From NCBI GenBank assembly GCA_905221605.1, contig CAJNDS010002337.1, positions 329,001 through 393,000 on the forward strand: a stretch of DNA of 64,000 bases, given 5' to 3'. Below the pieces are notes generated by a model that had not been told where the DNA came from, did no database searches, and saw only the letters and a program-made list of their open reading frames with translations. Positions within the stretch are counted from its first letter, which is position 1, and each line of letters opens with the position of its first letter. Shown here piece after piece: positions 30,728-42,369 of the stretch. Both the position numbers and the translations under genes were made by a program. The DNA comes from Symbiodinium natans (lineage: Eukaryota; Sar; Dinophyceae; Suessiales; Symbiodiniaceae).

Positions 30728-31669
30728 TTTGGGGTTTGAGGGTTTAAGGGTTTAGGGTTTTAAGGGTTTAGTGGCTTAAGGGTTTCAGGGTTTAGGGGTT
30801 TAGGGTTTTAAGGGTTTAGTGGTTTAAGGGTTTAAGGGGTTTAGGGGTTTAAGGGTTTAGGGGTTTAGGGGTTTCGGGGTTTAAGGGTTTAAGGGCTTAG
30901 GGGCTTAGGGGTTTAGGGGTCTAGGGGTCTAGGGGTTTAGGGTTTATAGGGTTTAGTCCGACCCCCCTCCCCCACCCTTTTCCAAGTTCAGAGTATGGGC
31001 GGTTTTCGGTCTTCATTGAAGCTGCGCAGAGCTTCCCTACTTTTACCCACAGGGAATAGCCGAAGTGGTTTCGGTTCTGTTTGTGTTATCGGGTATCGGT
31101 TCAGGGTTTTTTGGCTTTAACTGATATAGGTTCTTTTTTCCTCGTTATCCTGGTTGCTGCGCTCCAGATGTTTGCTGCTCTCGGGTTTATTCGATTCTCT
31201 TGTCAGAGGGTTGGGGTAGGTGAGTTGAGACTCTTGGGGTTCAGGGGTCTAGGGTTTTAGGGTTCAATTCCTAAACCCTAAAACCCCGAACCTTCAGGCT
31301 CAACCGGGGTTCAGGGCGCGACAAGTTGTCCACGTCCTTTTTAATGTCCATGGTTAACAACGACATGAAGTTGAACCCCAAATCCAATACATGTCTTATG
31401 ACGACAAGACACGCATTATTCCCTTTTTGAGGATTTAGGTTCCCTTATAAGCCCCTTTAAGCCACAAAGGTCCCCCTTGCTATTCCCGGGTTACTCTTGA
31501 GTCTTGTACACCCTATACAGCAAGCGTCCTGACTACTCCGAATTAAGACCTATTCCTTGATCAATTCATTGAAGTCCCTTAAAATTTTGCCTTTTTTAAG
31601 GTTGTTTACCGATGTTTTAAGGCCATATAAGGCCTAATCGATCATGCTCTTATGCGATGCTATGGGCTT

Positions 31670-31776
31670 CCCAGGGACTCCAATACACATTAATTAAGGA
31701 ATAGTCCTTAAATTGTACTAGGGTTCCTTTTATGGTTTAGGAATGTTCCTTAATTAAGGGGCATTGGAGTCTCTGG
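31670..31776. repeat. MITE family B
   Basis: Ends CCCAGGGACTCCAATAC and GCATTGGAGTCTCTGG, with TTAATTAAGGAAT arms on both sides. Confidence 0.8.
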
Positions 31777-32065
31777 TTTCACGAGGCATCTTGATCTTGA
31801 TGGTCAAGAATTGGCACCTCAGCGAGGATCGGCTCTTCAGGACGGGATGCCGGCTGGCTTGGCTCACTTTGCCGGCACGAATGGCAGCAAACCCTAAACC
31901 CTAAGCCCTAAACCCTAAACCCTAAACCCGCCACCCCTCTCACTTCTGTGAGGTAGGCGGGCGCTGTCGAGCGCCAGCGAGACCAAGCAGGCTGAGCTGA
32001 GCTGCGAAGCCTGCAGCCGACACGCCTGAGGAGACGTCGCCAAGCTAGAGTCGCCTAGCAAGTCT

Positions 32066-32108
<43 letters not shown>

Positions 32109-32975
32109 TTATTTATATATATATATATATAGATATATCTATATATATATATATCTATATATATATATATTCTAGTATAACCCTGGGCATTTTGCTCGGC
32201 CTTTAAACCGGATACCCATTTGTTGGGGTCCGGCCCCCCACCCCCCCCCCCCCCCACCCCCCCCCCCACCCCCCCCCCCCGAAGCCCTAAACCCTAAACC
32301 CGAAACCCTAAACCCTAAACCCTAAACCCCTGTGGGGTGTTTGGGACCTGTAGGAGCCTCTGGAGCCGTCTTGCTTGGCTCTGGCTGGTTTCGGCTTGGG
32401 TTCGTTTTGAGTACTGTTTGGGTGGCCTTGGGGTGGGCATGTCTTGATACTACCCCGCGTTTATCAACGTGCAATCCTGCCAAGCCCTAAACCCTAAAAC
32501 TTCTAACCCTAAGCCCTAAACCCTAAACCCATTTCCTTGAGGTTATTGGTATTAGACCAGTGTCGTTTCGGAGCTGCTAGGGTTTAGGGTCTGAAGTTTA
32601 GAGTTTAGGGTTTAGGTTGCCAAATGTTCTTCCGGTTTAGCGTTTGCGGTTTTGAAGATTTAGGGTTTCGGGGTCCAAAACGGCCGGGTGAAGCTCCTCA
32701 CAACGGTGTACCTGCATGCGCGAACTGTGTACTTGCATTTCATCAGCTGACAACTCGCCTATGACTTCTTATCACCATTTTTTTGCGCCGAGCAATCTTT
32801 TCCACACGACGCTATCTCAGGCCGATGTGAGATGCAACAGCGCGTGCACATGTTCCCACGCTTCGGTGAGGAGTACTCCGGTCGAGTTGCCTCAGCCCAG
32901 CCTCCATGGCACAGACACTGCGGAATACTGCGGGAACAACAGACAGGCGGGTGTGTGACAACATGGGGTTGCATG

Positions 32976-33084
32976 CCCAGGGACTCCAATACCCCCTTAA
33001 TTAAGGAAAGTTCCTTAAGATATGTGAGGGTTCCTAGATGGTCTACGGAATATTCCTTAATGAAGGGGTATTGAAGTCCCTGGG
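32976..33084. repeat. MITE family B, full-length
   Basis: Ends CCCAGGGACTCCAATACC and GGTATTGAAGTCCCTGGG are an almost perfect inverted pair. It lies between two coding-like stretches (32820-32890 and 33090-33300). Confidence 0.85.
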
Positions 33085-33762
33085 TGCGGCTCATGCAGAT
33101 ACTAGGTGGTCGTGCTACGGAAGAAGTACGGAGGTTGATTCTAGACGCTGGACCAATTTTCGGCCCCTTTGTTTGCTACCCTAAAACACATCTACTAGGG
33201 GGGCTTCCTCGAAAAAGAGGCCCAGAAAGGGCTGCCATGCGTAATGTTCGATCGACTCAAGGTCCGAGCTCCCCGGGCAGTGTTTCTTACTCCTTAGGGG
33301 AGGGAAGTGCAGGGCTTAGGCATCATGAAGCCAAGACCCTACACCAAGATTCACCATGATCCCGGAATCTTCAACTTAACCTGTACTATTGTAGTCATCA
33401 TTGCTATTGTTGTTGTTATTGCTGTTGTTCTTTATTGTTTTTTGACACACTTCTCTCAAAGAAGGCACTGCGGCACTCTGGCTTCAGCTACTAAAGCCTG
33501 TCAGTATGTTTATTCCCTTTTCATCCCACAAAGCTCTAAGTCTTAAGTCTATATAGTAGCCACCTGAGCCCTAGCCCTATAAACCCTAATAACAGTCCCA
33601 AGAGGCAAGGGAACTAGGAAACTAGGCATCCACAAACCGTAACCCCTAAACCCTGAACCCTAAACCCTAAACCCTGAACCCTAAACCCTAAACCCTGAAC
33701 CCTGAACCCAAAGCCCTACAAAGACCGGACACCTTTAGCCAACCCAAGCCCGAAGCCAACCC

Positions 33763-33986
33763 TACTTGGAGGTTCATGGTACTTATTGACCTAGGGTTTA
33801 GGGTTGAGGGTTTAGGGTTAGGGTTTAGGGTTAGGGTTTAGGGTACTTATTAACCAATTATAACTGCACTTATAACCCACTTATAAGCCCCTTAAGTGCC
33901 CTAAGATGGCCATAGGTACAATTATAATAATTATAAGTACAGGTATGATTGGTTAATAAGTGCCATGAATCATGAATCGCCAAGTA
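33763..33986. repeat. MITE family A split by telomere tract
   Basis: After TACTTGGAGGTTCATGGTACTT the element is interrupted at 33792-33841 by TTTAGGG-type repeats. The motif TACTTATTGACC before the tract is repeated as TACTTATTAACC after it, a 12-bp direct duplication. Confidence 0.8.
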
Positions 33987-35096
33987 GACACCCAACTCTT
34001 TCATCCCTTACCCTCCCACACTCCTGGTGTAGGGCTCAGGGTTTAAAACCCCAAACCCCTCAACCCCAAGCCCCTGGACCTTACAATTTACAACCCCCCC
34101 CTCCTCCCTCCCCCCAAACCCTAGACCCAAAACCCTAAACGCTGAGCACTAAACGCTGAGCACTAAACCCTAAACCCTAAACCCTAAACCCTAAACCCTA
34201 AACCCTAAACCCTAAACTCCCCCTTGCGCAAAGCCCACATATGCCAAAGGTCGGCCCGAGGGCAAAGATCCCCTACGGGACCCGACCCTGGCTGGGCAGC
34301 TCGGGGGGACGAGGGTTTAGGGTTTAGGGTTTAGGGTTTGAGGATTTGTTATCGTTTTGGGCTTGTTTGTTGTTTTGGGTTTTTGTTTTATGGGATTTGA
34401 GGGGGTTTGGTTTTTGCAGTTTTTGGGCTTGTAAAGTTTATTGGGCGTAAATTGCTGTTTTGTTTGACAGATGCCGGTTTAGAGTTTTCGGGTTTACGGC
34501 TTTCACGCTTGTAAGGTTTAGGGTTTTGGGCTTTGGGGGGTTTAGAAGGCTCCATAACCCTAAACCCTAAACACTAAGGTACTGTGGCTTACGGCTTGCG
34601 GGGTAAAATTGTGCCTTTTTGCTTTCGAACTTCGGTCCTCATCCTGATAGTAGAACTAGGATGCCCAGTAGAACCCTTTTGGTTGAGGGTTGAGGACTTA
34701 GGGTGTATGGCAATTACCCTAGACCCTAAACCCTAAACCCTACACCCTAAACCCCACTTCCAACTACCCACGAACCTCCAAGTATGAGGCCCAACCCCCC
34801 CCCCCCCAAAACAAAAAAGATAATAATAATATTAATAAATAATAACAAATAAGTAAAAACAACACAAATCCCAACCCTAAAATATCCTTGGGGCTGCTTC
34901 TTGAGGGATCAACCCCTAATTAAACCTTAAACTCAACTTAAACCCTAAAATTCCTAAAATGGTCCAGGGTTTAGGGTTTGGGGTTCAGGGTGGCTCAAAA
35001 TCGAGAACCCGCGCGTGCTTTTTGTAGCGAAGCTTTCCAGAAGCTCGGGTGTACTTGTAATCTGCAAGTCTGCTTCGCTCAGTTGACCAGAGTGTG

Positions 35097-35257
35097 AACT
35101 CACTGCTTCACTCAGAAATTTATTGTTTTTTTTCCTCTCTCTCTCTCTCTCTCACTCTCTCACTCACACTTCCTTCATGCTTGTGCGTCACTCAGAAATT
35201 TATTGTTTCTCTCTCTCTCTCTCTCTTTCTCACTCACACTTCCTTCATGCTTGCTAG
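35097..35257. repeat. Tandem duplication of about 80 bp with (CT)n
   Basis: Two units each run from CACTCAGAAATTTATTG through a CT microsatellite to CACTTCCTTCATGCTTG. Confidence 0.85.
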
Positions 35258-36147
35258 TCGCCCCCCGCAATTCGTTCTCAGACGCGCGAAAAGCGATCGG
35301 GAATACTCTGCAAGCTGTGCCGAGATTGAGCTGATCGAGGAAGCCGTGGAGGAGGCAGGGTTCAGGGTTTGGGGTTTAGGGTTTAGGGTTAAAGGTTTAG
35401 GGTTTAGGGTTTGGGGTTAGGGTTTAGGGTTTAAGGTTTAAGGTCGTAAAAGGACGTACTTGGATCACAAGTGTTGGGGGTGGGGGTGGGGTGGGGGGGG
35501 GAGGGGGCTTTCGAATGTTCTTGTAGAATCCCTTGTCAGAGGTCCGCTTTATGAGTGTTCTCACCTGGAGAGGCCCAGCGTTTTCTACGAGATGTGATGC
35601 AAATGAGGTGCCCCTTAACCTGCAAAAGTCGGCTAGAGGCTTGGGACATGGGATTTGTCAGCTGGGGGTTTAAGGTTCAAGGTTTACTGTCCAACATCCA
35701 ACAATCCTTGGTTTAGATCGCCCACCAGGAATCACCAGACTTGCCGCTCGGATTTGCTGATTGCGGCAATACACTCCCCTTGTCCAAATACCGCCCAACG
35801 CCTAACATTCAATTCCTCTTCTTGTGATAACTGTATTGGGCCAGAGGCCATGGGAGTTTCATCCTTATTGACTGTTGTTGTGGGCCGGGCCGATGCCCAT
35901 CCACGTTTCATGTGTGTCGTGGTGGGCAAATCCACTTCCTGACTCTATGAATCTATGAGGCAACCATCCACATTCCATGAACTCAACTACGGCAAGCTTT
36001 GTTCTTTCGGCCTTCCATTCCTTAACCTCTTTGAGCGAAACGTACAGAAGAAGCCCCATGGTGTTGTATGCTCCCAACATTCGCAGGGGAGGGGGTGCCC
36101 TTCTTAGGATTAGCAACCCTACGGCCCTAAACCCTCACTCAACCTTT

Positions 36148-36380
36148 GGATGTTCCCCCGTAAGCGGTCCTTTGTATAGGGATGATAATAGGACGTACTA
36201 GAATCCCTCTAAAAGACTCCTGGACTCCTAGCATAAGGGGGAACACCCTAAACCCTAAACCCTAAACCCTAAACCCTAAACCCTAAACCCTAAACCCTAA
36301 ACCCTAAACCCTAAACCCTAAACCCTAAACCCTAAACCCTAAACCCTAAACCCTCGCATTCGGGGGAACATTCCAACCTA
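36148..36380. repeat. MITE family E interrupted by (CCCTAAA)n
   Basis: The left part begins GGATGTTCCCCCGTAAG. The right end AGCATAAGGGGGAACACC is followed by about 16 CCCTAAA units, then by a second, similar end CGCATTCGGGGGAACATTCC. The telomere array is thus flanked by a degenerate duplication of about 18 bp of the element end. Confidence 0.7.
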
Positions 36381-36726
36381 AACCATAAACGCCTTTCAAA
36401 CAAATTCTTCCGCTGCGAGGGCGCCTCTCGGACCTCTTTTATGGGTGCGTTTACCGTGCCCGATGCCTTGAGGAACTCCTTTGTCTGTTTAAAGTAGGGT
36501 TTGGGGTTTAGGGTTTAGGGTTTGGGGTTTAGGGTTTAGGGTTTAGGGTTTGGGGTTTAGGGGCTGAACCGTTAGGGCTTAGGGTTGAGGGACTCAACCC
36601 TGACCCGGCTTGCCAGGCCGAGATGGAGCAACTACAGAAGGCTCCGTTGGCTTTCTTGTTAAATCGGGACCCCGTATATACCCATGCATATCTTATAAAT
36701 GCCCTTATGTACCCTTATATACCCCT

Positions 36727-36757
<31 letters not shown>

Positions 36758-36990
36758 CCTTATACGCCCTTATATACCCCTTTCTATACCCGATACCCAT
36801 ACTTACTTGGTGGGGTTCACCTGAGCAGTTGCAAGTAGGGTTAGAAGTGCCCCAGATAGGGCTAAAAGTAACCATAATTACAAGCCTTACTTCTAACTAC
36901 CCAAATGTAGGGTTTGCTAGGGTTTAGGGTTTAGGGTTTAGGGTTTAGGGTTTAGGGTTTAGGGTTCAGGGTTTAGGGTTTTACAGTTTG

Positions 36991-37138
36991 TAAGGGTAGT
37001 TGCATGGTCTCTTAACATGGTCCCTTGCGTCCTTTTAAAGGGTTCTGAAGTATGGGCCCTCGGGTTGTATAGGGTAAAAAGGTTATATACGGGGTCCCCA
37101 TATAAGGGCCCATACTAAGGGACCACGCAACTACCTTT
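36991..37138. repeat. MITE family F
   Basis: Ends AAGGGTAGTTGCATGGTC and GGGACCACGCAACTACCTTT, core AAAGGGTTCTGAAGTATGGG. Confidence 0.75.
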
Positions 37139-38132
37139 CCTTGTAAGCCACTTTAAACCCTAGATAACTCGTCATGGTATCTCTAACTCCTCAACAAGAA
37201 CCCAGTCAAGGTTGTGGGATCACCCTGCAGCACAACATTACAGGACCCTACGCCGGCAAGAATAGCATCCACCTAGAGTTTACGTTTCGGGTTTAGGTTT
37301 AGGGTTTAGGTTTAAGGTTTTGGTAACATGAGTTACGGTGTTGACCATAGAGTCTTTTGCCGATCGGAGACGTGGAGTTGCAAGTGGTGCCTGTGACTAC
37401 GGTGGGTTTACACTGGGTTTACATTAGGTTTACATTGGGTGGCTTTACTTCTGCCAGTGGGCCGATTCTGAATCTGAAGTTCTCAGGCTGCATCCTTGTT
37501 CCACACTTCAGGGCGTACGATGACAGTTTGATTGGCGAACCAACAGGCAACAGTTCTCTAATTGTAGGCTCTTTTGCCTTCACCACACCACGGACAGAAC
37601 CCTAACCCCTGAACCCAAAACCCTAAACCAACTGAACCCTAAACCCCAAGCCCTAAGCCCCAAAACCCCAGAAACCCCAAACCTCGTCCCCAGGCAGCGC
37701 ATGACGAAGCATCGAAGCTGAGGAAGGATTTGATGCGAGTTGGCGCCTCAGACCTTCTCTGGCCGGGGAGTGCCAACAGCAAGTTTTAGGGTTGAAAAGC
37801 CTAAACCCTAAACCCTAAACCCTTTGAAGTTTGTTTGGGTTCCTTGTTAACGGGGAACTAAAGGAGGGCCCTTCGAATCGAAGGGAAGCTTTTGGGGGGG
37901 GGGGGGTGGTGGATTCAGAAATGTAGGGGGTTACTTCGTGTGGTAGGATCAGGTGCCCCTTCTCGGGGTCCAGCCTGGTATTTCTGAGTTTAGGGTTGAG
38001 GGCTTGGGGTTTAGGGGTGAGTGAGTGAGGAGCGACTGTCAACTGAGTGGGAAGAGCCTAAGGCGCTATCCCTCCTGCCTTCTCAGGGGGCTCCGATACG
38101 TCATTGCCCCCTCCGGTTAGATTCTGGCTGGG

Positions 38133-38171
<39 letters not shown>

Positions 38172-38387
38172 CCAATTTCCGAAAACGTCATCGCACCAGC
38201 TCTGTTCACTTCACACCCTACACCCTGATCCCTGAACCCTAAACCCTAAACCCTAAACCCTAAACCCTAAATCGCCACCCGGCACCAGACAACTCATGCC
38301 AGTATGCCCCTAGGACTCGAAAGGGCGATGCCTGGAACTCTTGGCACCGCCTTTCGAGTGAGGGACGGGTAGGAGCTTGGTGCTTGG

Positions 38388-38540
38388 GGTTTAGGGCTTA
38401 GGGCTTAGGGCTTAGGGCTTAGGGCTTAGGGCTTAGGGCTTAGGGCTTAGGGCTTAGGGCTTAGGGCTTAGGGCTTAGGGCTTAGGGTTTGGGGTTTAGG
38501 GTTTAGGGCTTAGGGCTTAGGGCTTAGGGCTTACGAATCA
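38388..38540. repeat. Homogenised GGGCTTA variant array
   Basis: About 20 heptamers, nearly all GGGCTTA instead of GGGTTTA, with a short block of canonical units inside. Confidence 0.9.
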
Positions 38541-38972
38541 GGGCTTATAGGGCTTAGCTGCAATACCAGGATGATCAGACTCAGAAAGCAAACCATGGCG
38601 GACTTGGAACGTGCAAAGGGTGGCGTTTATGGAAAGGTGGGCCCATTGGCTTCTGTTTTTTTGGAGCTTGCTTCAGATTGCGAGCTCCTCTATGCTGGCT
38701 TTCTTTCGGTGGAGGTGTTAGCAACTGCTCCTCCCTGAAATGATGCAGTGTATAAGAGGTACTCTTTGCACCTTTGGCCTTGAATTGTTTGACTCCCTGA
38801 GCTCACGTAAGGCTACTCACCTCCAGCAACTGGTTCAGTTGCAAGTTTTTTTCGGGTTTGTTGTGAGTTTGTGGCCAGTGACTTCGACAGTTGAAAGCTT
38901 GGTTTGGGGCCAGTGAATTCACAGTTGAGCTTGGTTTGGGTTTGGGCCCAGTGAATTCCACAGTTCAAAGAA
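38541..38972. other. Unique sequence with 44-bp tandem repeat
   Basis: Telomere repeats are absent. At 38871-38970 about 2.5 units of a 40-48 bp repeat (GGCCAGTGAATTC...CACAGTTGA...GCTTGGTTTGG) lie next to the tRNA-Phe 3' end. A hairpin CAACTGGTTCAGTTG plus T7 at 38828-38852 resembles a Pol III terminator, but I see no gene before it. Confidence 0.5.
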
Positions 38973-38995
38973 TGCCGAGACCCGGGATCGAGCCG

Positions 38996-39042
<47 letters not shown>

Positions 39043-39045
39043 CTC
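38973..39045 (-). tRNA. trnF: tRNA-Phe (GAA)
   Basis: 73 nt without encoded CCA. The D arm is GCTCAGTTGGGAGAGC. The anticodon stem TCAGA/TCTGA encloses the loop CTGAAGA with anticodon GAA. The T stem is CCCGG/CCGGG. The 3' acceptor half TCTCGGC is the usual eukaryotic Phe sequence, but the 5' half reads GAGGCGA and leaves three of seven pairs mismatched. T54 is C. It is either a decayed copy or one repaired by editing. Confidence 0.85.
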
Positions 39046-39243
39046 TCTGAAATCAGATTCCTGCAAATCTCTCCTGAAGTATCACTTCTGTTTGATGTAG
39101 TGGGATTTTTGGCGTTTAAAGAAGTTGTTGCATGCCCCCCATGTTTGCCAGTGGGTTGGCTCCCTCACCTGAGGGAGCCAGGGAACAGCTTGTGTCCTTG
39201 GCTCGTAGCTGAAATGTTTAGTCAAGTCAGCACTTTAAACAGA

Positions 39244-39315
39244 TCCGCTGTAGTATAGTGGTTAGTATTTCTGCCGGTCACGCGGAAGACCCGGGCTCAA
39301 TTCCCGGCGGCGGAG
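39244..39315 (+). tRNA. trnD: tRNA-Asp (GTC), unusual loop
   Basis: 72 nt without CCA. The acceptor TCCGCTG/CGGCGGA pairs fully (one G-U), with discriminator G73, typical of Asp. The D arm is TAGTATAGTGGTTAGTA. The anticodon loop reads CGGTCAC, giving anticodon GTC but G at position 33, which is almost always U. T54 is C. Confidence 0.85.
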
Positions 39316-39533
39316 TTTGTGTTGGTGGATAAGTGCTCACGAAATTTTAATCTTGCTTTGTGCTTCTTAACTTTTTGGATGCTGGCGAGTAAACACAAGT
39401 TTTTACCGAGCAGAAAAACAGTTTTTCCCTTTTGTTTCTGTCTTTTTCTTGGTTTCGATCTTTTCTTGGCTTCTTTATTGTTTTTTGCTTCTCTATCTCT
39501 TTGCTTTATGCTTTTGACTGGCAATGGAAACAT
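39316..39533. other. Spacer between tRNA genes
   Basis: Pyrimidine-rich on the + strand, with many T4-T6 runs. It is open in one frame on each strand, but I see no reason to call a protein. Confidence 0.6.
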
Positions 39534-39607
39534 CGCTCCCAGGGAGGCTCGAACTCCCGACCTTGAGGTTAACAGCCGCACGCTCTAACCAACTGAGCTA
39601 TGGAAGC
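39534..39607 (-). tRNA. trnN: tRNA-Asn (GTT)
   Basis: 74 nt without CCA. The D arm is GCTCAGTTGGTTAGAGC, anticodon loop CTGTTAA and T arm GGGAGTTCGAGCCTCCC. The acceptor GCTTCCA/TGGGAGC pairs fully with wobble. The anticodon stem has one C-T mismatch. Confidence 0.9.
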
Positions 39608-42330
39608 ACTTGATATCTTATGCAAACACTCTCCGAGGCCATGTTGTCTGGACATTAGACAAGAGAACACTAAACCGTACAGTGTCTTTTAGTGTTATCA
39701 GATCCGGGAGAAACCTAGGAACCCTAAACCCCAAACCCTAAACCCTAAACCCTAAACCCTAAACACTAAACCCAAACCTTCTAGGCCACCAAAAGTCTCT
39801 GGGAGCCCCGAGGTGCAGAAGCTGTCGGGGCAAACCTTTTCCAAGACGCGGAAGTGAGCGCACCCTTTGGCCCAGCGCTCAGCTACGGCTTGGTCCTGTT
39901 ACATACCAGGTATCTAAGGGTTTTAGGGTTCAGGGTTTAGGGTTCAGGGTTTAGGGTTTAGAGTTTAGGGTTTAGGGTTTAGGGGGACCCTAGACCCTAA
40001 ACCCTAAACGCGCGTGGATGCAGGGCTGCAGCCCGGATAGGGTACCAGCCACAATGTCAAGCTGAAGTATGACTCTGCTGGATAGCAAACACCACGGACA
40101 CACGATGTAGTGCGAAGAGTCAGAAACTCAAGCAGGCCCGGTGTGATGTGTCTTGCCCATCTGTATGACATGTATGCGTGCGCGACCGTCATGTTATGCT
40201 TTGCTGAATGAAGTGTTTATATCGTTGGCTTTGTGGACGCCTCATGTCAATGATCGTAGGTTACTCGTACTCCGTTTGCTCTTGTTGTTGTTGTGTGGGC
40301 GCAGACCCGGAATGGTCGACTACTGCACGAGACATGGTTTAGGCTCTAGGGTTCAGGAGCACCAAAAATAGCCCCAGACGCTATGGGGGTTTCCGAAAAT
40401 AGGGGTAGCCCTTTTATTATGCGGGTTTCCGAAATAGGGGTAGCCCTTTTGTACCCCAAATAGAGAAGAATCCCCTTAAAGGGAGCCCCCAAAAGGGTAC
40501 CCCTATTTTCGGAACCCCGGTATGGACTCCCTGAACAAAAGCCTACGCTGGGATCGACTAGACTAGACAAGCTCCGACCAGCAAGCAGCAAGCCCACGCC
40601 TGGCAGTCCCTCGACCCCGCACCCTAAGCCCTGAACCCTACTTACATGCCCTAAACCCTAAATCCTAAACCCTAAACCCTAAACCCTAAACCCTAAACCC
40701 TGAACCCCAAAGCCTGACCCAAACTGGAGGTACTTGCCAAGAGAGCTGGAGCCCTGAGCGCATGAAGCCTGTACATAGTACTAGCGGCACTGTTAGGACT
40801 CGGGCTTTCGGGAGGAAATTGCCCACGAATTCGTGAGTTTCTATATCTATACATATATATATATGTGTGTGTATATACATATGTTGTGTAGATAGATAGA
40901 TAGATTGATTGGTTGATTGATTGATTTATAAGTATTTCTGAATTATTTCTATTTTTATATGTATGTGATATGTACGTATATGCGCTTTGTTTGTTTATGA
41001 TGCCCATAACCAGGTAAGGTTCAGAGGTTTAGGTCTTGATTACAGCTCGGTGCTCGGTGTTTAAATTCAGAGTTTGCGATGATTTCTGGGGCGCGTGATG
41101 AACGGTGTACCATGTGAGTTTTAGAATTCGGGGTTGAACGTTTTACGAGGTGTTTTTGTTGTTTCCTACTGCTTGTCTGGGAACTCATCAATCGCCAAAA
41201 GTGGTGACCTAGCCTGATAGGTTGATAGGACTCCAGTTGTAGCCTTCTTCCCTGTTCTGAGCGACCCCGAAACCCTAAACCCTAAACCCTAAACCCTAAA
41301 CCCTAAGCCTAAAGCTCACAAACCCCGTGAAAGGAAGCAAGTACCCTTTAGTTTCTAGGTTACTGGGGGGCACCTAGGCACTCAGCACACCACTATATGC
41401 CCGGGCTAAACCCTCAGCTATAATTAAGCCTCTGAGTTTTCAGGATTTTTAGGGTTTAGGGTTTAGACTAACCCTACATGGACTCAGATCAGGAGAGCCC
41501 TAAACCCTAAACCCTAAACCCTAGACCCCAAACGCAGGACGTTTTCAGTTTTGGGCCGCACGCCGCCCGGAAGCCCCTCTTTAAAACTGGATCACAAGGA
41601 ATTCAGCCAACGACGACTTCGTGAGGGTGCCACGGCGGATCCAAAAGCAGAGCTTACACTTAGGGGGTTAGTGGATTTGGGGTTTAGAGTTTCATCGAAG
41701 TCTCCGTAGTGTAACCGCAGAGAGTTCTAGCTTCGTGCGAGAAATCCTGCTGCAGAAGGTACCCTAAACCCTAAACCCTAAACCCTAAACCCTAAACCCT
41801 AAACCCTAAACCCTAAACCCTAAACCCTAAACCCTAAACCCTAAACCCCTGGAAGTGAGGACGACCCTACCTCTCAGCCCCTTGAGACCGGCCCGCCAAG
41901 AGCAGCAGCGATTCCTACCTCGGGGAAGTGGAGGGCACGAAGCCCATGGGGTCTAGGGTCATTTAGGGTTTAGGGTTTAGGGTTTAGTTGTTTAGGGTTT
42001 AGGGTTTAGGGGTCATGGTTTAGGGTTTAGGGCCGCATCTGGCACAGCAGGGTGCGGAAGACCGCATTTTTTGTTCCAGCTCTTGTCCGGCATCGGGCAC
42101 ACAAGCCTTCCAAACCCTAAATCACCAAACCCTAGACTCCAAAACCCTGACTCTCTTTCAAGAGCCCTGAAAGTGCGATTGGGGTCTAGTCTATCCCATC
42201 CGCCCTGTCTTCAACCCTACAAACCTTGCATATGAACCCTAACCTGCCGTGGGATCTATGACTCCACGTCTCCCTCCAATAAAGATCACTCCCGGTCCGG
42301 ATCTTGCGCAGGCATTTCGAGGGGGCAAAA
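39608..42330. other. Mosaic region upstream of the duplicated gene
   Basis: Telomere-type tracts lie at 39718-39770, 39930-39985, 41270-41305, 41762-41847, 41960-42030 and 42115-42140. A TATA/GATA microsatellite lies at 40846-40925. Exon-like islands close to the next gene: 41589-41660 (HKEFSQRRLREGATADPKA), 41848-41945 (SEDDPTSQPLETGPPRAAA) and 42043-42105 (VRKTAFFVPALVRHRAHK). They could be the end of a neighbouring gene. Confidence 0.4.
40385..40518. repeat. MITE family C with doubled left end
   Basis: GGGTTTCCGAAAATAGGGGT is followed 47 bp later by a second copy of the same end. The right end is ACCCCTATTTTCGG. Confidence 0.75.
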
Positions 42331-42369
42331 GGTCATATTGTAGAGCTCGCTCGACGGCCCGTTTCCAGC
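42331..42369 (+). promoter_or_regulatory. Conserved leader before copy 1 start
   Basis: GTAGAGCTCGCTCGACGGCC and the following bases to the ATG match 51645-51675 before copy 2 almost exactly. Weaker similarity continues upstream (GGCATTTCGAGGGGGC against GGCATTTGGAGAGGGC). Probable 5' UTR and promoter-proximal DNA. Confidence 0.5.

Larger units (their letters stand above)
27824..34220. other. Mosaic region; exon-like islands and unique stretch
   Basis: 28180-28640 is a repeat-free unique stretch in which I see no gene. Islands that read like + strand exons: 28853-28925 (WQRFPKNLRLEHVRDGARS), 29420-29550 (HWYWQRKTQQQWPFNIALV), 29805-29857 (SPAFFEACLGEGQPIA) and 31820-31893 (ALQDGMPAGLAHFAGTNG). 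Microsatellites: (TG)n at 29210-29232 and (TA)n at 32068-32172. An inverted repeat with arms GAAATCCTGCATGAC lies at 30227-30310. Telomere-type and TTTAAGGG-type repeats fill much of the rest. Confidence 0.4.
34221..38387. other. Exon-like islands, probable split gene(s)
   Basis: On the + strand: 34241-34310 (VGPRAKIPYGTRPWLGSSG), 34990-35055 (WLKIENPRVLFVAKLSRSS, then GT), 35268-35357, 36404-36494, 36608-36667 (AEMEQLQKAPLAFLLNRDP) and 37354-37405 (LPIGDVELQVVPVTT, then GT), followed by 37460-37510 (WADSESEVLRLHPCSTLQ). The last two join in phase across a 56-bp GT...AG gap. 35268-35357 and 36404-36494 are open in more than one frame. I infer a multi-exon gene but cannot order or name it. Confidence 0.4.

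Noticed and set aside
39319-39588. ORFs on both strands between the tRNA genes
   Set aside because: Low-complexity pyrimidine-rich spacer running into the tRNA-Asn gene.
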